A program made the position numbers and the translations under genes. A stretch of 64,000 nt of DNA from Rudanella sp031411995 (GTDB taxonomy: Bacteria > Bacteroidota > Bacteroidia > Cytophagales > Spirosomataceae): the NCBI GenBank assembly GCA_031411995.1, contig JANOCD010000049.1:1-64000 (forward strand), given 5' to 3'. Shown here piece after piece: positions 22,948-32,415 of this stretch. Position 1 is the stretch's first letter. Each line of letters opens with the position of its first letter. The notes beneath the pieces were generated by a model, which was given only the letters and a program-made list of their open reading frames with translations, made no database searches and was not told the DNA's origin.

Positions 22948-25611
22948 GTGAAGACAGCCGACCCTAGCAAGCCCACAAAGAACGCCAAAGAAACGCCACT
23001 AAACCGGCAATACAATCAGGTAAAAGCCAAATATCCCGGTGCATTGCTTTTGTTTCGCGTGGGCGATTTCTACGAGACATTCGGCGAAGATGCCATCCGG
23101 GCGAGCAAAATTCTCGGCATCACCCTTACCAAACGAAATAACGGCGGAGCGAACGAAGAACTCGCCGGTTTTCCGCATCACTCCCTAGATACACACTTGC
23201 CCAAACTCGTTCGGGCGGGGGAGCGGGTGGCCATTTGCGACCAACTCGAAGACCCCGCGCAGGCCAAAGGTATTGTGCGTCGAGGAGTTACCGAGCTGGT
23301 TACGCCGGGCGTGTCGTTCAACGATAACGTGCTGGATACTCGCCGGAATAACTACCTCGCGGCCATTCATTTTGGTAAAAAGGAGGATGAGTTTGGCGTA
23401 GCTTTTCTGGATATTTCGACGGGTGAATTTTTGGCTGCCCAAGGCAACGCGGCTTACATCGACAAGCTGTTGCAGAGTTTCAACCCCTCGGAAGTGCTCT
23501 ATTGCAAGCGCAACCGACCTGAGTTCGGAACGCTGTTTGGCAGTTCGCCCTCCGGTGATCGGTTCCACACCTACACCATCGAGGATTGGGCGTTTACCTA
23601 TGATTTTGGTTATAATTACCTCAAACAACATTTCCAGACTACTTCGCTAAAAGGTTTTGGCATCGACGGTTTGCCCGATGGGATTATTGCCGCAGGGGTC
23701 ATTCTGCACTACTTAAACGAGACTGAACACAAAGATCTTCAGCACATTACGCGCATCACGCGACTTGAAGAAGATAAATACGTCTGGCTCGACCGCTTCA
23801 CCATTCGCAACCTCGAACTGGTGGCGGCTCAGCAGGAGGGGGGCGTTCCGCTGATTCAGATTCTCGATCATAGCGTGACTCCGATGGGTGCCCGCCTGAT
23901 GCGGAAATGGCTGATGTTGCCCCTCAAAGAAAAATCGTTGATCGACGAGCGACTGAATATGGTGGCCCTCCTGCACGAAGACACCGAGTTGCTGGATGAA
24001 CTGGTGGGGCATCTCAAACAGATTGGCGACCTCGAACGGCTCATTTCCAAAGTGGCGGTTCGGCGCATTGGCCCCCGCGAAATGCTCCAACTGAAACGGT
24101 CGCTGCAACACATGTTGCCCATTAAGGAGTTGCTGATTAATGCCTTAAACGGGCATCCGAACTCAGCGTCGCTCAAAAAATATGCCGACCAACTTAATCC
24201 CGTCGCATTTCTGGTTGACCGCATCGAGGCCGAACTTCGCGAAGATCCGCCGGTGGTGTCGAATCAGGGTGGCATGATTAAATCGGGTATCAATGCCGAA
24301 CTGGACGAACTCCACGCGCTGGCGTTCACGGGGAAGGATTACCTGGCGCAGTTGCAGGAACGCGAGATCAAACGCACGGGCATCAGTTCGTTAAAGATAA
24401 ACTTCAACAAGGTGTTTGGATATTATCTCGAAGTGACCAACGCCCACAAAGACCGCGTTCCTGAAGACTGGATCAGAAAGCAGACGCTGGTGAACGCCGA
24501 ACGCTACATTACCCCTGAACTGAAGGAATACGAAGACAAGATTCTGAATGCCGAAGACCAGATTTTCGCCATTGAGTCGCGGATGTACATGGAACTGGTG
24601 CAGGCTGCGGGCGAGTATGTCGGGGCTGTTCAGCAGAATGCCCGGGTGATTTCGGTGCTCGATGTGCTGTCGTCGTTTGCTAAAGTGGCCGTTCGCAACA
24701 AATATGTGCGCCCCACGATTACGGAAAGTAAGTCGTTGAATATCAGGGACGGTCGCCACGCGGTGATCGAGCAGCAACTGCCCCCCGGCGAACCTTACGT
24801 GCCAAATGATATTTATCTGGACGACGAAACCCAGCAGATTATAATTATCACCGGCCCCAACATGGCGGGTAAATCGGCCCTGTTGCGGCAGGTGGCCCTA
24901 ATCGTGCTGATGGCGCAGGCGGGGAGCTTCGTACCGGCATCGGCGGCAGAGTTGGGCCTTGTCGATAAGATTTTCACGCGGGTTGGGGCTTCCGACAACC
25001 TGTCGCGGGGCGAAAGCACGTTCATGGTCGAGATGACCGAAACGGCCAGTATCCTCAACAACCTCAGCGAACGGAGCCTGGTGCTGATGGATGAAATCGG
25101 GCGCGGAACCAGTACCTACGACGGGGTGTCCATTGCCTGGGCCATCACCGAATTCCTGCACAATCACTCCGATTGCCGCCCCAAAACCCTGTTCGCCACT
25201 CACTATCACGAACTAAACGATTTGGCCGCTGATAATTCGCGCATCCGCAATTTCAATGTGTCGGTAAAGGAGTTGGGCAACAAAGTGATTTTCTTGCGGA
25301 AACTGAAAGAAGGCGGTTCGGAACACTCGTTCGGCATTCACGTGGCACAAATGGCAGGAATGCCGCCCTCGGTGGTCAGCCGGGCCGGGCAAATTCTGAA
25401 ACAGTTGGAAGCCTCGCACAGCCGCGAAGACAACAAAGAGGCCATCCGTGAGTCCGGTTCTCAGGAACGCGAACTCGCCCTCCGCATCATCGAATCGGGC
25501 GACCCCCGTTCAGAAGCCATCAAAGACAAGCTTAAGAGCCTTGACATCAACCGCTTAACACCGATAGAGGCATTGCTGAAACTGAGCGAGTTGGCGAGGT
25601 TAGTGGAGTGA
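22948..25611 (+). CDS. mutS: DNA mismatch repair protein MutS
   Basis: An 887-residue MutS from a GTG start (MKTADPSKPTKNAKETPLNRQ); no better upstream start exists. The mismatch-reading Phe-x-Glu is in RVGDFYETFGEDA near residue 40, followed by connector, lever and clamp domains; the ATPase has Walker A TGPNMAGKS near 636 and Walker B LVLMDEIGRGTST near 711, then the helix-turn-helix domain. All key residues are present, so it should work with MutL. The last ~84 codons (25360-25611) are duplicated, in diverged and frameshifted form, at 28054-28305 beyond a GIY-YIG/DUF262 module. This suggests the present 3' end was brought in by that insertion. Confidence 0.97.
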   Translation: MKTADPSKPTKNAKETPLNRQYNQVKAKYPGALLLFRVGDFYETFGEDAIRASKILGITLTKRNNGGANEELAGFPHHSLDTHLPKLVRAGERVAICDQLEDPAQAKGIVRRGVTELVTPGVSFNDNVLDTRRNNYLAAIHFGKKEDEFGVAFLDISTGEFLAAQGNAAYIDKLLQSFNPSEVLYCKRNRPEFGTLFGSSPSGDRFHTYTIEDWAFTYDFGYNYLKQHFQTTSLKGFGIDGLPDGIIAAGVILHYLNETEHKDLQHITRITRLEEDKYVWLDRFTIRNLELVAAQQEGGVPLIQILDHSVTPMGARLMRKWLMLPLKEKSLIDERLNMVALLHEDTELLDELVGHLKQIGDLERLISKVAVRRIGPREMLQLKRSLQHMLPIKELLINALNGHPNSASLKKYADQLNPVAFLVDRIEAELREDPPVVSNQGGMIKSGINAELDELHALAFTGKDYLAQLQEREIKRTGISSLKINFNKVFGYYLEVTNAHKDRVPEDWIRKQTLVNAERYITPELKEYEDKILNAEDQIFAIESRMYMELVQAAGEYVGAVQQNARVISVLDVLSSFAKVAVRNKYVRPTITESKSLNIRDGRHAVIEQQLPPGEPYVPNDIYLDDETQQIIIITGPNMAGKSALLRQVALIVLMAQAGSFVPASAAELGLVDKIFTRVGASDNLSRGESTFMVEMTETASILNNLSERSLVLMDEIGRGTSTYDGVSIAWAITEFLHNHSDCRPKTLFATHYHELNDLAADNSRIRNFNVSVKELGNKVIFLRKLKEGGSEHSFGIHVAQMAGMPPSVVSRAGQILKQLEASHSREDNKEAIRESGSQERELALRIIESGDPRSEAIKDKLKSLDINRLTPIEALLKLSELARLVE
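25360..25611 (+). repeat. Direct repeat, copy 1: 3' end of mutS
   Basis: This stretch matches 28054-28305 in the same orientation with about 22 differences in ~252 bp by my count, including one 1-bp deletion in the second copy. The first 44 bp are identical. Most substitutions are at third codon positions, as between two genuine mutS alleles. The two copies flank the GIY-YIG and DUF262 genes. Confidence 0.85.
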
Positions 25612-25690
25612 TAAAAATAGTAACGGGTAAAGTGTGCGTCGTTTAATTAATCCAATCACCTGTTTTTTTACCTTTTTATTTCCCATTTAG

Positions 25691-26167
25691 ATGCTTACCT
25701 ATTCTCTTTCCGAAGATGCCACGGTTGCTATTCGCACACTGTTGAGTGGTGTCCGAAACGACCTACTTAATCCAGCCAATGCCCAGATATTCGACATGAA
25801 ACACGGTGATGATCCGTATAACCGGGATAAAAACAATCAGTCTATCCTGAATAGCATTGGGCGCGATGCTGGTGTGTACGCCATCTGGGTGAAGGATTCG
25901 ATGGATATGTCGCTCCGTTACATTGGGCATACGGCAGGAGCCACCGCCCGGCAGCGGATACGTAACCACTTTATCAATAAAGATCCCCGAACGGCTTCGC
26001 AACTGGAGCACGTAAACGAGGAACTGGAAAAGGGCAGTAAAGTAGGTGTCACCTTCATTGCCATCAACCCGCCCGAGTTACGACTACTGATTGAAGAACT
26101 GCTGGTTAATGAGTTAACCGATCCCCGCTGCTGGAATAAAAAGAGCCGCAAAAAACGGGCAGCTTGA
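25691..26167 (+). CDS. GIY-YIG-like nuclease domain protein
   Basis: A 158-residue protein. The two halves of the GIY-YIG signature are recognisable as GVYAIWVKD near residue 57 and LRYIGHTAGATARQRIRNHF near 75-95; Arg in the second helix and Glu in ELRLLIEELLVNEL near 140 fit the catalytic Arg and Glu positions. These domains cut DNA in homing, repair or restriction. The protein is short, so it may need a partner; the DUF262 gene starts 43 bp later on the same strand, and both lie in the mutS insertion. Substrate unknown. Confidence 0.65.
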   Translation: MLTYSLSEDATVAIRTLLSGVRNDLLNPANAQIFDMKHGDDPYNRDKNNQSILNSIGRDAGVYAIWVKDSMDMSLRYIGHTAGATARQRIRNHFINKDPRTASQLEHVNEELEKGSKVGVTFIAINPPELRLLIEELLVNELTDPRCWNKKSRKKRAA

Positions 26168-26210
26168 CGGGCGTAGCAATTCACTTTTACCAAATCCATA
26201 ACCATTTCAC

Positions 26211-28022
26211 ATGAATAAGATTGACGGAACGCCCAAGTCGGTGCGGGAGTTGTTTACCGGGGTAAAATATACCATCCATTACTACCAGCGAGAATACCAG
26301 TGGCAGCATAAGCAAATTGAGGAGCTACTGAGCGATTTAACAGAAGGCTTTTACGAACACCATAGTACTGACGACGAACGAAGCCGTGTGCTCAATTACG
26401 GGCACTATTTCATGGGTTCCATCGTCCTCACTGCCGACGAAAACGCCATCATCGATGGACAGCAGTGACTGACCAGCCTCACCTTACTTCTGATCTATTT
26501 ATATCATCACCTGGATGACGAAGACGACCGGGCAGAAGTGTTGCAGATGATCTATTCGAAGAAGGCAGGCACCAAGACGTTCAATATCCACGTCCCCGAC
26601 CTGCCCCAGCGCGAAGCCGTTATGAATGCCCTGCTCAAAGGCGACTATTTCGACCCGGCGGGCAAACCCGAAACCATCCGTAACATTTACCACCGCTATG
26701 AGGACATCTGTTCGCTGATGGAGGACCGCATCGAATCAGCCTCGTTGCCGCACTTTAAAGATTGGCTGATCGACAATGTCGACTTTATCCGCATCATCGC
26801 CCAGACCGAACAGGATGCCCATAAAATTTTCGTTTAGATGAATGACCGGGGGTTGAGCCTGACCCCTACTGAGATGCTCAAAGGCTTTTTGCTGAGCAAA
26901 ATCAGCACCGACCGGGTACGCGAGCAGGCAAATGACCTCTGGAAACACCGTATTCTGGAGCTGAAAGAGCTGGGCAAGGAAGAAGAGAGTGATTTTATTA
27001 AAAACTGGCTTCGCGCTCAGTACGCCGATGGCATCCGCGAACGGAAGAAAGATGCCGTAGCCCAGGATTTCGAAATCATTGGTCAGTCATTTCACAAGTG
27101 GGTTCGTGAGCATATCGACCTGGTTGGTTTGAAAAAGAGCCTCGACTACGAAGATTTCGTCCAGAAACAGTTCGACAAATTCAGCTTGATCTACATCCGG
27201 CTCAAGCAGTATGCGACCGAGTTCACGCCGGGCTATGAGCATGTGTATTATAATGCCAACCGCAATTTCACCCTTCAATTCCAGCTCATACTGGCAGCCA
27301 TTGACCCTGCGGAATCACGGGAAATATCGGACGCCAAAATACGGCTCGTCGCCCGGTTTATGGATTTGTCGTTCACCCGCCGAATCTTTCACTACCGAAC
27401 CGTCGACTACTCATCCATCCTGTACAACCTGTTTTTACTCAGCAAAAAGATCCGCCGAAAACCCCTCCCCGAATTGCGTGAGCTTCTGCGCGAAGAAATT
27501 ACGGGCATGGAGTTCCAGTTAGACACCTTTACCTATTTCGGTCTCAACGGCTACACCATCCGGTACATGCGGCATATTCTGGGGCGGCTAACGGAGTTCA
27601 TAGAGGTAGGAAGCGGGCTACCGAGCCATTTTGTGCATTACGTCAGCTCAGATATTAAAAACCCATATGACATTGAGCACGTCATAGCAAATCACCATAT
27701 ACGTTATCAGAAGGAGATCCCTACGGAGGAATCGTTTCAACATACGCGCAACAACATTGGTGGTCTGGTTCTGCTCCCCCGCGACAAGAACCGTAGCTAT
27801 AACGACATGACATACGACCAGAAAGACCTGGGCGAGAACCTGCTGGCAAGGTCGCTCAACCCGGACTGCTACCGCAACAACCCTCAGTTCCTGCGGTTCG
27901 TTGAGCTGCACAACCTACCCTTCAAACCCTACGACCATTTTGGCGGGCAGGCAATTCAGGAACGGATGGAGCTGTATAGGCAATTAGCGAGCAAGGTCTG
28001 GAGCGTTGATATGCTGGAGTAA
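26211..28022 (+). pseudogene. DUF262/DUF1524 (GmrSD-like) gene with two in-frame stop codons
   Basis: One frame of 603 codons is broken by TGA at 26466-26468 and TAG at 26835-26837. The N-terminus has the DUF262 motif YTIHYYQREYQWQHKQIEELL, and the first stop falls exactly at the Arg of the conserved IDGQQRLTSL motif (CGA to TGA). The second stop precedes MNDRGLSLTPTEMLKG, also a family motif. The C-terminal part holds the DUF1524 His-Me nuclease motif DIEHVIANH near codon 490 and NNIGGLVLLPRDKNRSYND. GmrSD-type enzymes cut modified phage DNA. Both stops could be C-to-T changes. The frame is otherwise intact, so loss looks recent; readthrough is unlikely but not excluded. Confidence 0.88.
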
Positions 28023-28053
28023 TTGAAAGGTGAAAGCCAAGTTTTCATGTGTA

Positions 28054-28305
28054 CATGCCGCCCTCGGTGGTCAGCCGGGCCGGGCAAATTCTGAAACAAT
28101 TGGAAGCCTCGCACAGCCGCGAAGACAACGAAGAAGCCACCCGCGAGTCCGGCTCTCAGGAACGCGAACTCGCCCTCCGCACATCGAATCCGGCGACCCC
28201 CGTTCAGAAGCCATCAAAGACAAACTTAAAAGCATCGACATCAACCGCTTAACACCAATTGAAGCCCTGCTGAAACTGAGCGAGTTGGCACGGTTGGTGG
28301 AGTAG
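28054..28305 (+). pseudogene. Duplicated, frameshifted 3' fragment of mutS
   Basis: Second copy of the mutS tail (PPSVVSRAGQILKQLEASHSRED in one frame, then, after a 1-bp deletion near 28181, KDKLKSIDINRLTPIEALLKL in another). It has no start codon of its own and cannot code for a working protein. It is probably the original end of the resident mutS displaced by the module. Confidence 0.85.
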
Positions 28306-28360
28306 AGGAACACTCAATCGAGCCACATTTTGAGGTTAACAGGACAACGTTTGTGAAATC

Positions 28361-28735
28361 ATGAAAAAGGACTTCCAGCAAAAGAAATGGATTAGGCGGC
28401 TTTTGGCTATGTCTGTTTTCGTGGCTTTATCCAACATTCAGCCGATGAAGGTAATTTTTGTCATATTTTTAGAACCCTTCTGCACAACGCTGGATTACGC
28501 TACGCCCACAGGTGGATTTAGGGATGATGAGATTCCAATGATGCATAGAACTTACGAAGACATCACAAGATGGTTCAATCTTTATAAACAGGAACATTCT
28601 ACCGATACAGTTTTATATCGGCTGTATCGAATAAACCCGGCCCTGTTCTGGGAATGGAGTGCTATGATTTCAGAACCCAAATATCGGCTTCCTTATCTAA
28701 ACCCCCGTGAGATTCCGCCCCAGAAAAGACAATAA
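28361..28735 (+). CDS. Hypothetical protein with N-terminal membrane segment
   Basis: A 124-residue protein. A basic start (MKKDFQQKKWIRRLLAM) leads into a hydrophobic stretch (SVFVALSNIQPMKVIFVIFLEPF, about 18-40), either an uncleaved signal anchor or a signal peptide. The rest is polar (TYEDITRWFNLYKQEHSTDTVLYRLYRINPALFWEWSAM). I do not recognise the family. It lies after the displaced mutS fragment and converges on the GH13 gene. Confidence 0.55.
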   Translation: MKKDFQQKKWIRRLLAMSVFVALSNIQPMKVIFVIFLEPFCTTLDYATPTGGFRDDEIPMMHRTYEDITRWFNLYKQEHSTDTVLYRLYRINPALFWEWSAMISEPKYRLPYLNPREIPPQKRQ

Positions 28736-28762
28736 GATTAGTTCAGAAAACCTTGTGGAGTA

Positions 28763-30631
28763 TCACTTCCGCAACTCCAGCACTAATGCCGATTGCCCCG
28801 GTATCTTCACTAACTTCAGTCCTGAGATAATCTCATCGGTCAGCACGTTGCGGGCCGACGTAAAACCCGCTGTTCGCTCGGCGAATCGGTCGGTGTCCAC
28901 CGAAACTTCCTCTTTCTTGAAATTCATCAACACCATCACTGTTTGCGAACCATTGTAGCGGGCGTAGGCATAAATGCCGTTTTGCGGCAGAAACTGCATC
29001 AGTTTGCCAGTTTGCAACACGGGCGACTGTTTGCGGTAGTTCGCTAATTTTCGCGTGAAGTTGAAAATTTCATTCTCCGTTTTGGTGCGCCCCTCTGCCG
29101 TGAATTTATCTATTTTGTCGCCGGGGAAACCACCGGGGAAATCCTTTCTGACTTCGGCATCCGACGGGTTTTTGAAATTCTTCTCCAGAAACTCGGTGCC
29201 GTAGTAGAGTTGCGGAATGCCCCGCGTGGTGAGCGTAAAAATCACGCCCATTTTGAATTTTTCGATGTCCTCGCCAATCACCGAAAAATAGCGATCAGTG
29301 TCGTGATTGTCCATAAAGACGAGGTTGCGCGTCGGATCTTTGTAGAGATAATCCTGTCCTAAAACCGAGTAAACGATCTCCGGGTTGTTCTGCTGTAGCG
29401 TGGCATTCAGCGCGTTATAGACCTGAAAATCCATGCCGCCGGGCAGGTTACACTTAAACTTGGTTTCGATGTTATTGCGGGTAAAATACGCCTGGTTCGG
29501 CACACTACCCGTCCACGACTCGCCGAAGAGGTGGATGTTCGGGTAGTTGTCGAGCAGTGCCTGATTGCAGCGGTTCATAAACGGCATATCGTTGTACATG
29601 TACGTGTCGATACGCCAGGCATCCACGCCAAATTCCTCAACCGTCCAGATGGCGTTCTGAATCAGGTAGTTGGCCACCACTGGGTTGTTCTGGTTCAGGT
29701 CGGGCAGGAACGGTACAAACCAGCCGTTGGACGTTATTTTGCGGTCGAGAGTCGAGCCGTGCGGATCTAGAATGGGTTGCTCTTTGTAGGAGGTGTTGGT
29801 ATAACTGGGCCACTGATTCAGCCAGTCTTTCGAGGGCATATCGTTCAGGAACCAGTGATTCTTGCCAACGTGGTTATAGACTGCATCCTGAATAATCTTG
29901 ATCCCTTTCTTGTGGGCCTCCTGGATCAGTTTTTTGTAGGCTTCATTGCCGCCCAGCCTACGGTCAATTTTGTACTGGTCCGTAAATCCGTAGCCGTGAT
30001 AGGCCGAACGCATCACTCCGCCCTCGTTGGTCTGGGGCTGATCGTTTTCGACTACCGGATTAAGCCACAGGGCCGTTACGCCGAGGTCTTTCAGGTAATC
30101 TAAGTGGTTGATGATACCCTGCAAATCGCCCCCATGCCGCAGGAATGGATTCGCACGGTCGGCGTTGGGGTCGGCCATGTCGGCGAATTTGTCGTTGGTC
30201 GGATCGCCGTTCGAGAATCGGTCGGGCAGAATCAGGTACACCAAATCGGCGGAGGTAAGACCCTGCGCACGTTTTTGTGGATCATGCCGATACCCGATTC
30301 GATAGTCGAACGTAGTTTCCTGACTGCCCACCCGAAACCGGATGGGGAATGTGCCGGGTTTGGCCGTGGCCGCAATCGTCAGATCAACGGCGAGATAATT
30401 CGGGTTTTCCAGTGGTGTAACCTTCTCTACTTTCACGCCCGGATGCCGGATACTCACCGACGCTTTGCTCAGGTTTTTGCCATACACCAGCAATTGAACC
30501 GTCGGATTTTTCATACCGATCCACCAGTTGGTTGGGTCGATGCGCTGAATCTGGGCATTTTGCGCCGATAGGAGTAGGGGAGAAGTCAGCAGACCCCACA
30601 GACAAAGCAGGGCAACACAGAATATCTTCAT
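28763..30631 (-). CDS. Secreted GH13 alpha-amylase family enzyme (cyclomaltodextrinase/neopullulanase-like)
   Basis: About 622 residues; I take ATG 30631 (MKIFCVALLCLWGLL), with another in-frame ATG 9 bp upstream. Signal peptide to about residue 23 (LLLSAQ). An N-terminal beta-sandwich (about 30-130, like the cyclomaltodextrinase N domain) precedes the GH13 barrel: DAVYNHVGKNH (region I), DAWRIDTY with the nucleophile Asp near 370, HLFGESW with the acid Glu near 400, and FMDNHDTDR near 470. It should hydrolyse alpha-1,4/1,6 glucans in the periplasm or outside. It is divergent from a second GH13 gene 44 bp away. No SusC/SusD pair is nearby. Confidence 0.92.
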   Translation of the reverse strand: MKIFCVALLCLWGLLTSPLLLSAQNAQIQRIDPTNWWIGMKNPTVQLLVYGKNLSKASVSIRHPGVKVEKVTPLENPNYLAVDLTIAATAKPGTFPIRFRVGSQETTFDYRIGYRHDPQKRAQGLTSADLVYLILPDRFSNGDPTNDKFADMADPNADRANPFLRHGGDLQGIINHLDYLKDLGVTALWLNPVVENDQPQTNEGGVMRSAYHGYGFTDQYKIDRRLGGNEAYKKLIQEAHKKGIKIIQDAVYNHVGKNHWFLNDMPSKDWLNQWPSYTNTSYKEQPILDPHGSTLDRKITSNGWFVPFLPDLNQNNPVVANYLIQNAIWTVEEFGVDAWRIDTYMYNDMPFMNRCNQALLDNYPNIHLFGESWTGSVPNQAYFTRNNIETKFKCNLPGGMDFQVYNALNATLQQNNPEIVYSVLGQDYLYKDPTRNLVFMDNHDTDRYFSVIGEDIEKFKMGVIFTLTTRGIPQLYYGTEFLEKNFKNPSDAEVRKDFPGGFPGDKIDKFTAEGRTKTENEIFNFTRKLANYRKQSPVLQTGKLMQFLPQNGIYAYARYNGSQTVMVLMNFKKEEVSVDTDRFAERTAGFTSARNVLTDEIISGLKLVKIPGQSALVLELRK

Positions 30632-30675
30632 AAAAATCATGAGGGGATAAGTGGCAAATGTAATAGTTTCGCAAC

Positions 30676-32385
30676 ATGAATACCACCATCGTCAAACCAA
30701 GGCTCGACAAGCTGGTTATTTACCAAATCTTTACCCGGTTATTTGGTAATCAAAATACCACCAATAAACTCAACGGCACCCTCGCCCAAAATGGGGTTGG
30801 TACCTTCAACGACATCAACGACCGCGCCCTGAACGACCTTAAACGCTTCGGGGCCACGCACATCTGGTTCACCGGCATCCTCGAACATGCCACCGTCACC
30901 GACTACTCCGCATTTGGCATTCGGCCCGATGATCCGGCGGTGGTGAAGGGGTTAGCGGGTTCGCCCTACGCCGTGAAAGATTATTATGACGTGGACCCCG
31001 ATCTGGCTGTCGATGTGCCGAACCGCATGGCTGAGTTTGAGCGACTGGTGCAACGAACCCACGCCAACGGTCTGAAAGTGATCATCGACTTTGTGCCTAA
31101 CCACGTGGCCCGTCAATACCATTCTGATCAAAAACCCACCGGCGTGGTCGATTTGGGCGAAAATGACGATACAACGCTCAACTTTTCCATCAACAATAAT
31201 TTTTATTACCTGCCCGGCAAAGCATTCACAACGCCCGCCTGTGAACGTGACCAACAAACTATTGAGGAATTTCCTGCCAAAATAACGGGTTCGGGCTCGC
31301 TCACCGAAAGCCCCGACATCAACGATTGGTATGAAACCGTGAAGCTCAACTACGGGGTTGATGTGTTCAATGGCTGGTCGGGCCATTTCGATCCTACTCC
31401 GGCAACCTGGCACCAAATGCTGGACATCCTGCTATTTTGGTCGGCCAAAGGCATTGACGGTTTCCGCTGCGACATGGCTCATCTGGTGCCGGTTGAGTTC
31501 TGGGGTTGGGCCACAAGGCGCGTAAAGCAACACTATCCGTCGATGATTTTCATTGCCGAAATCTACGACCCCGGCCTTTACCGTCGCTTCATTTTTGAGG
31601 GTGGTTTCGATTACCTCTACGACAAGGTGGGCCTCTACGACTCGCTCCGGCGGCTCATGGAGGGTCACGGCACCTGCCGCGATATCACCCGCGTGTGGCA
31701 ACAGGAATCCGGCGATTTCAGTGAACACATGCTCCGCTTTCTCGAAACTCACGACGAACAGCGTATTGCCTCGCGGTTTTTTGCCCGTGACCCCTGGGTG
31801 GCAGTGCCGGCAATGGTTGTCACAGCCACGCTGCATACGGGTCCGCTCTTGCTCTATTTTGGTCAGGAGATTGGGGTTCGGGCCGAGGGCAGCGAAGGCT
31901 TCAGTGGCGACGATGGCCGCACCACCATCTTCGATTATTGGGGAATCCCCGACTGGCAGGGTTACCTCAACAACAACCAATATGATGGCAACGGCCTGAC
32001 CCCTGATCCGCAAAAACTCCGGGCTTTCTACCAGCGACTGAACCACCTGGTGAGCCAGTCGGATGCCATTCAGAACGGGGCCTTCTACGATTTGCAATGG
32101 GCAAACCAAAACACACCCGGCTACAACGGAGATCGGCTTTATTCCTATCTACGCTATACATCACGCCAAAAACTGCTGATTGTCTGTAACTTTGACCAAA
32201 ATAAAACTGCCGAAACCACCTTGAAAATTCCGACTCATGCCTGGCAACTCATGGGAATACACGAAACTCAATCATATCGGTTTGTCGATGTGTTCGACAC
32301 AGCGTTTCAGACCGAAGTAGTGGGTTTGACAGGGCTTTCTGTTACTTTGCCTCCATTGAGCGTCTTAATGCTGGAAATCCAATAG
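30676..32385 (+). CDS. GH13 alpha-amylase family enzyme, cytoplasmic
   Basis: A 569-residue protein without a signal peptide. GH13 motifs: VIIDFVPNHVAR near 137, KGIDGFRCDMAHLVP (nucleophile Asp near 260), MIFIAEIYDPG (acid Glu near 293) and RFLETHDEQRIAS near 355; a small beta domain ends the protein. Being cytoplasmic, it would act on imported oligosaccharides or stored glycogen. Its promoter shares a short gap with the secreted GH13 gene, suggesting common control. Exact specificity cannot be read from sequence. Confidence 0.9.
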   Translation: MNTTIVKPRLDKLVIYQIFTRLFGNQNTTNKLNGTLAQNGVGTFNDINDRALNDLKRFGATHIWFTGILEHATVTDYSAFGIRPDDPAVVKGLAGSPYAVKDYYDVDPDLAVDVPNRMAEFERLVQRTHANGLKVIIDFVPNHVARQYHSDQKPTGVVDLGENDDTTLNFSINNNFYYLPGKAFTTPACERDQQTIEEFPAKITGSGSLTESPDINDWYETVKLNYGVDVFNGWSGHFDPTPATWHQMLDILLFWSAKGIDGFRCDMAHLVPVEFWGWATRRVKQHYPSMIFIAEIYDPGLYRRFIFEGGFDYLYDKVGLYDSLRRLMEGHGTCRDITRVWQQESGDFSEHMLRFLETHDEQRIASRFFARDPWVAVPAMVVTATLHTGPLLLYFGQEIGVRAEGSEGFSGDDGRTTIFDYWGIPDWQGYLNNNQYDGNGLTPDPQKLRAFYQRLNHLVSQSDAIQNGAFYDLQWANQNTPGYNGDRLYSYLRYTSRQKLLIVCNFDQNKTAETTLKIPTHAWQLMGIHETQSYRFVDVFDTAFQTEVVGLTGLSVTLPPLSVLMLEIQ

Positions 32386-32415
32386 CGGCTTTTCCAACCC
32401 ACCAATCGATAGTCT

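Larger units (their letters stand above)
25612..28305 (+). mobile_element. Putative defence module inserted at the 3' end of mutS
   Basis: The segment between the two mutS 3' copies holds only a GIY-YIG gene and a DUF262/DUF1524 gene, both rightward. The duplicated mutS tail at its far end is what insertion with replacement of the target's 3' end would leave, as happens at tRNA genes, or what a homologous exchange in one flank would leave. No integrase or transposase is inside, so the mechanism is unknown. Confidence 0.6.

Noticed and set aside
26466..26468. TGA in the DUF262 gene as selenocysteine or recoded codon
   Set aside because: The codon replaces a conserved Arg, a second stop (TAG) occurs in the same gene, and other genes end normally in TGA and TAG.
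28054..28305. Second copy of the mutS tail as a recent tandem duplication
   Set aside because: About 22 differences, mostly synonymous, in 252 bp are too many for a recent copy and fit a diverged allele better.
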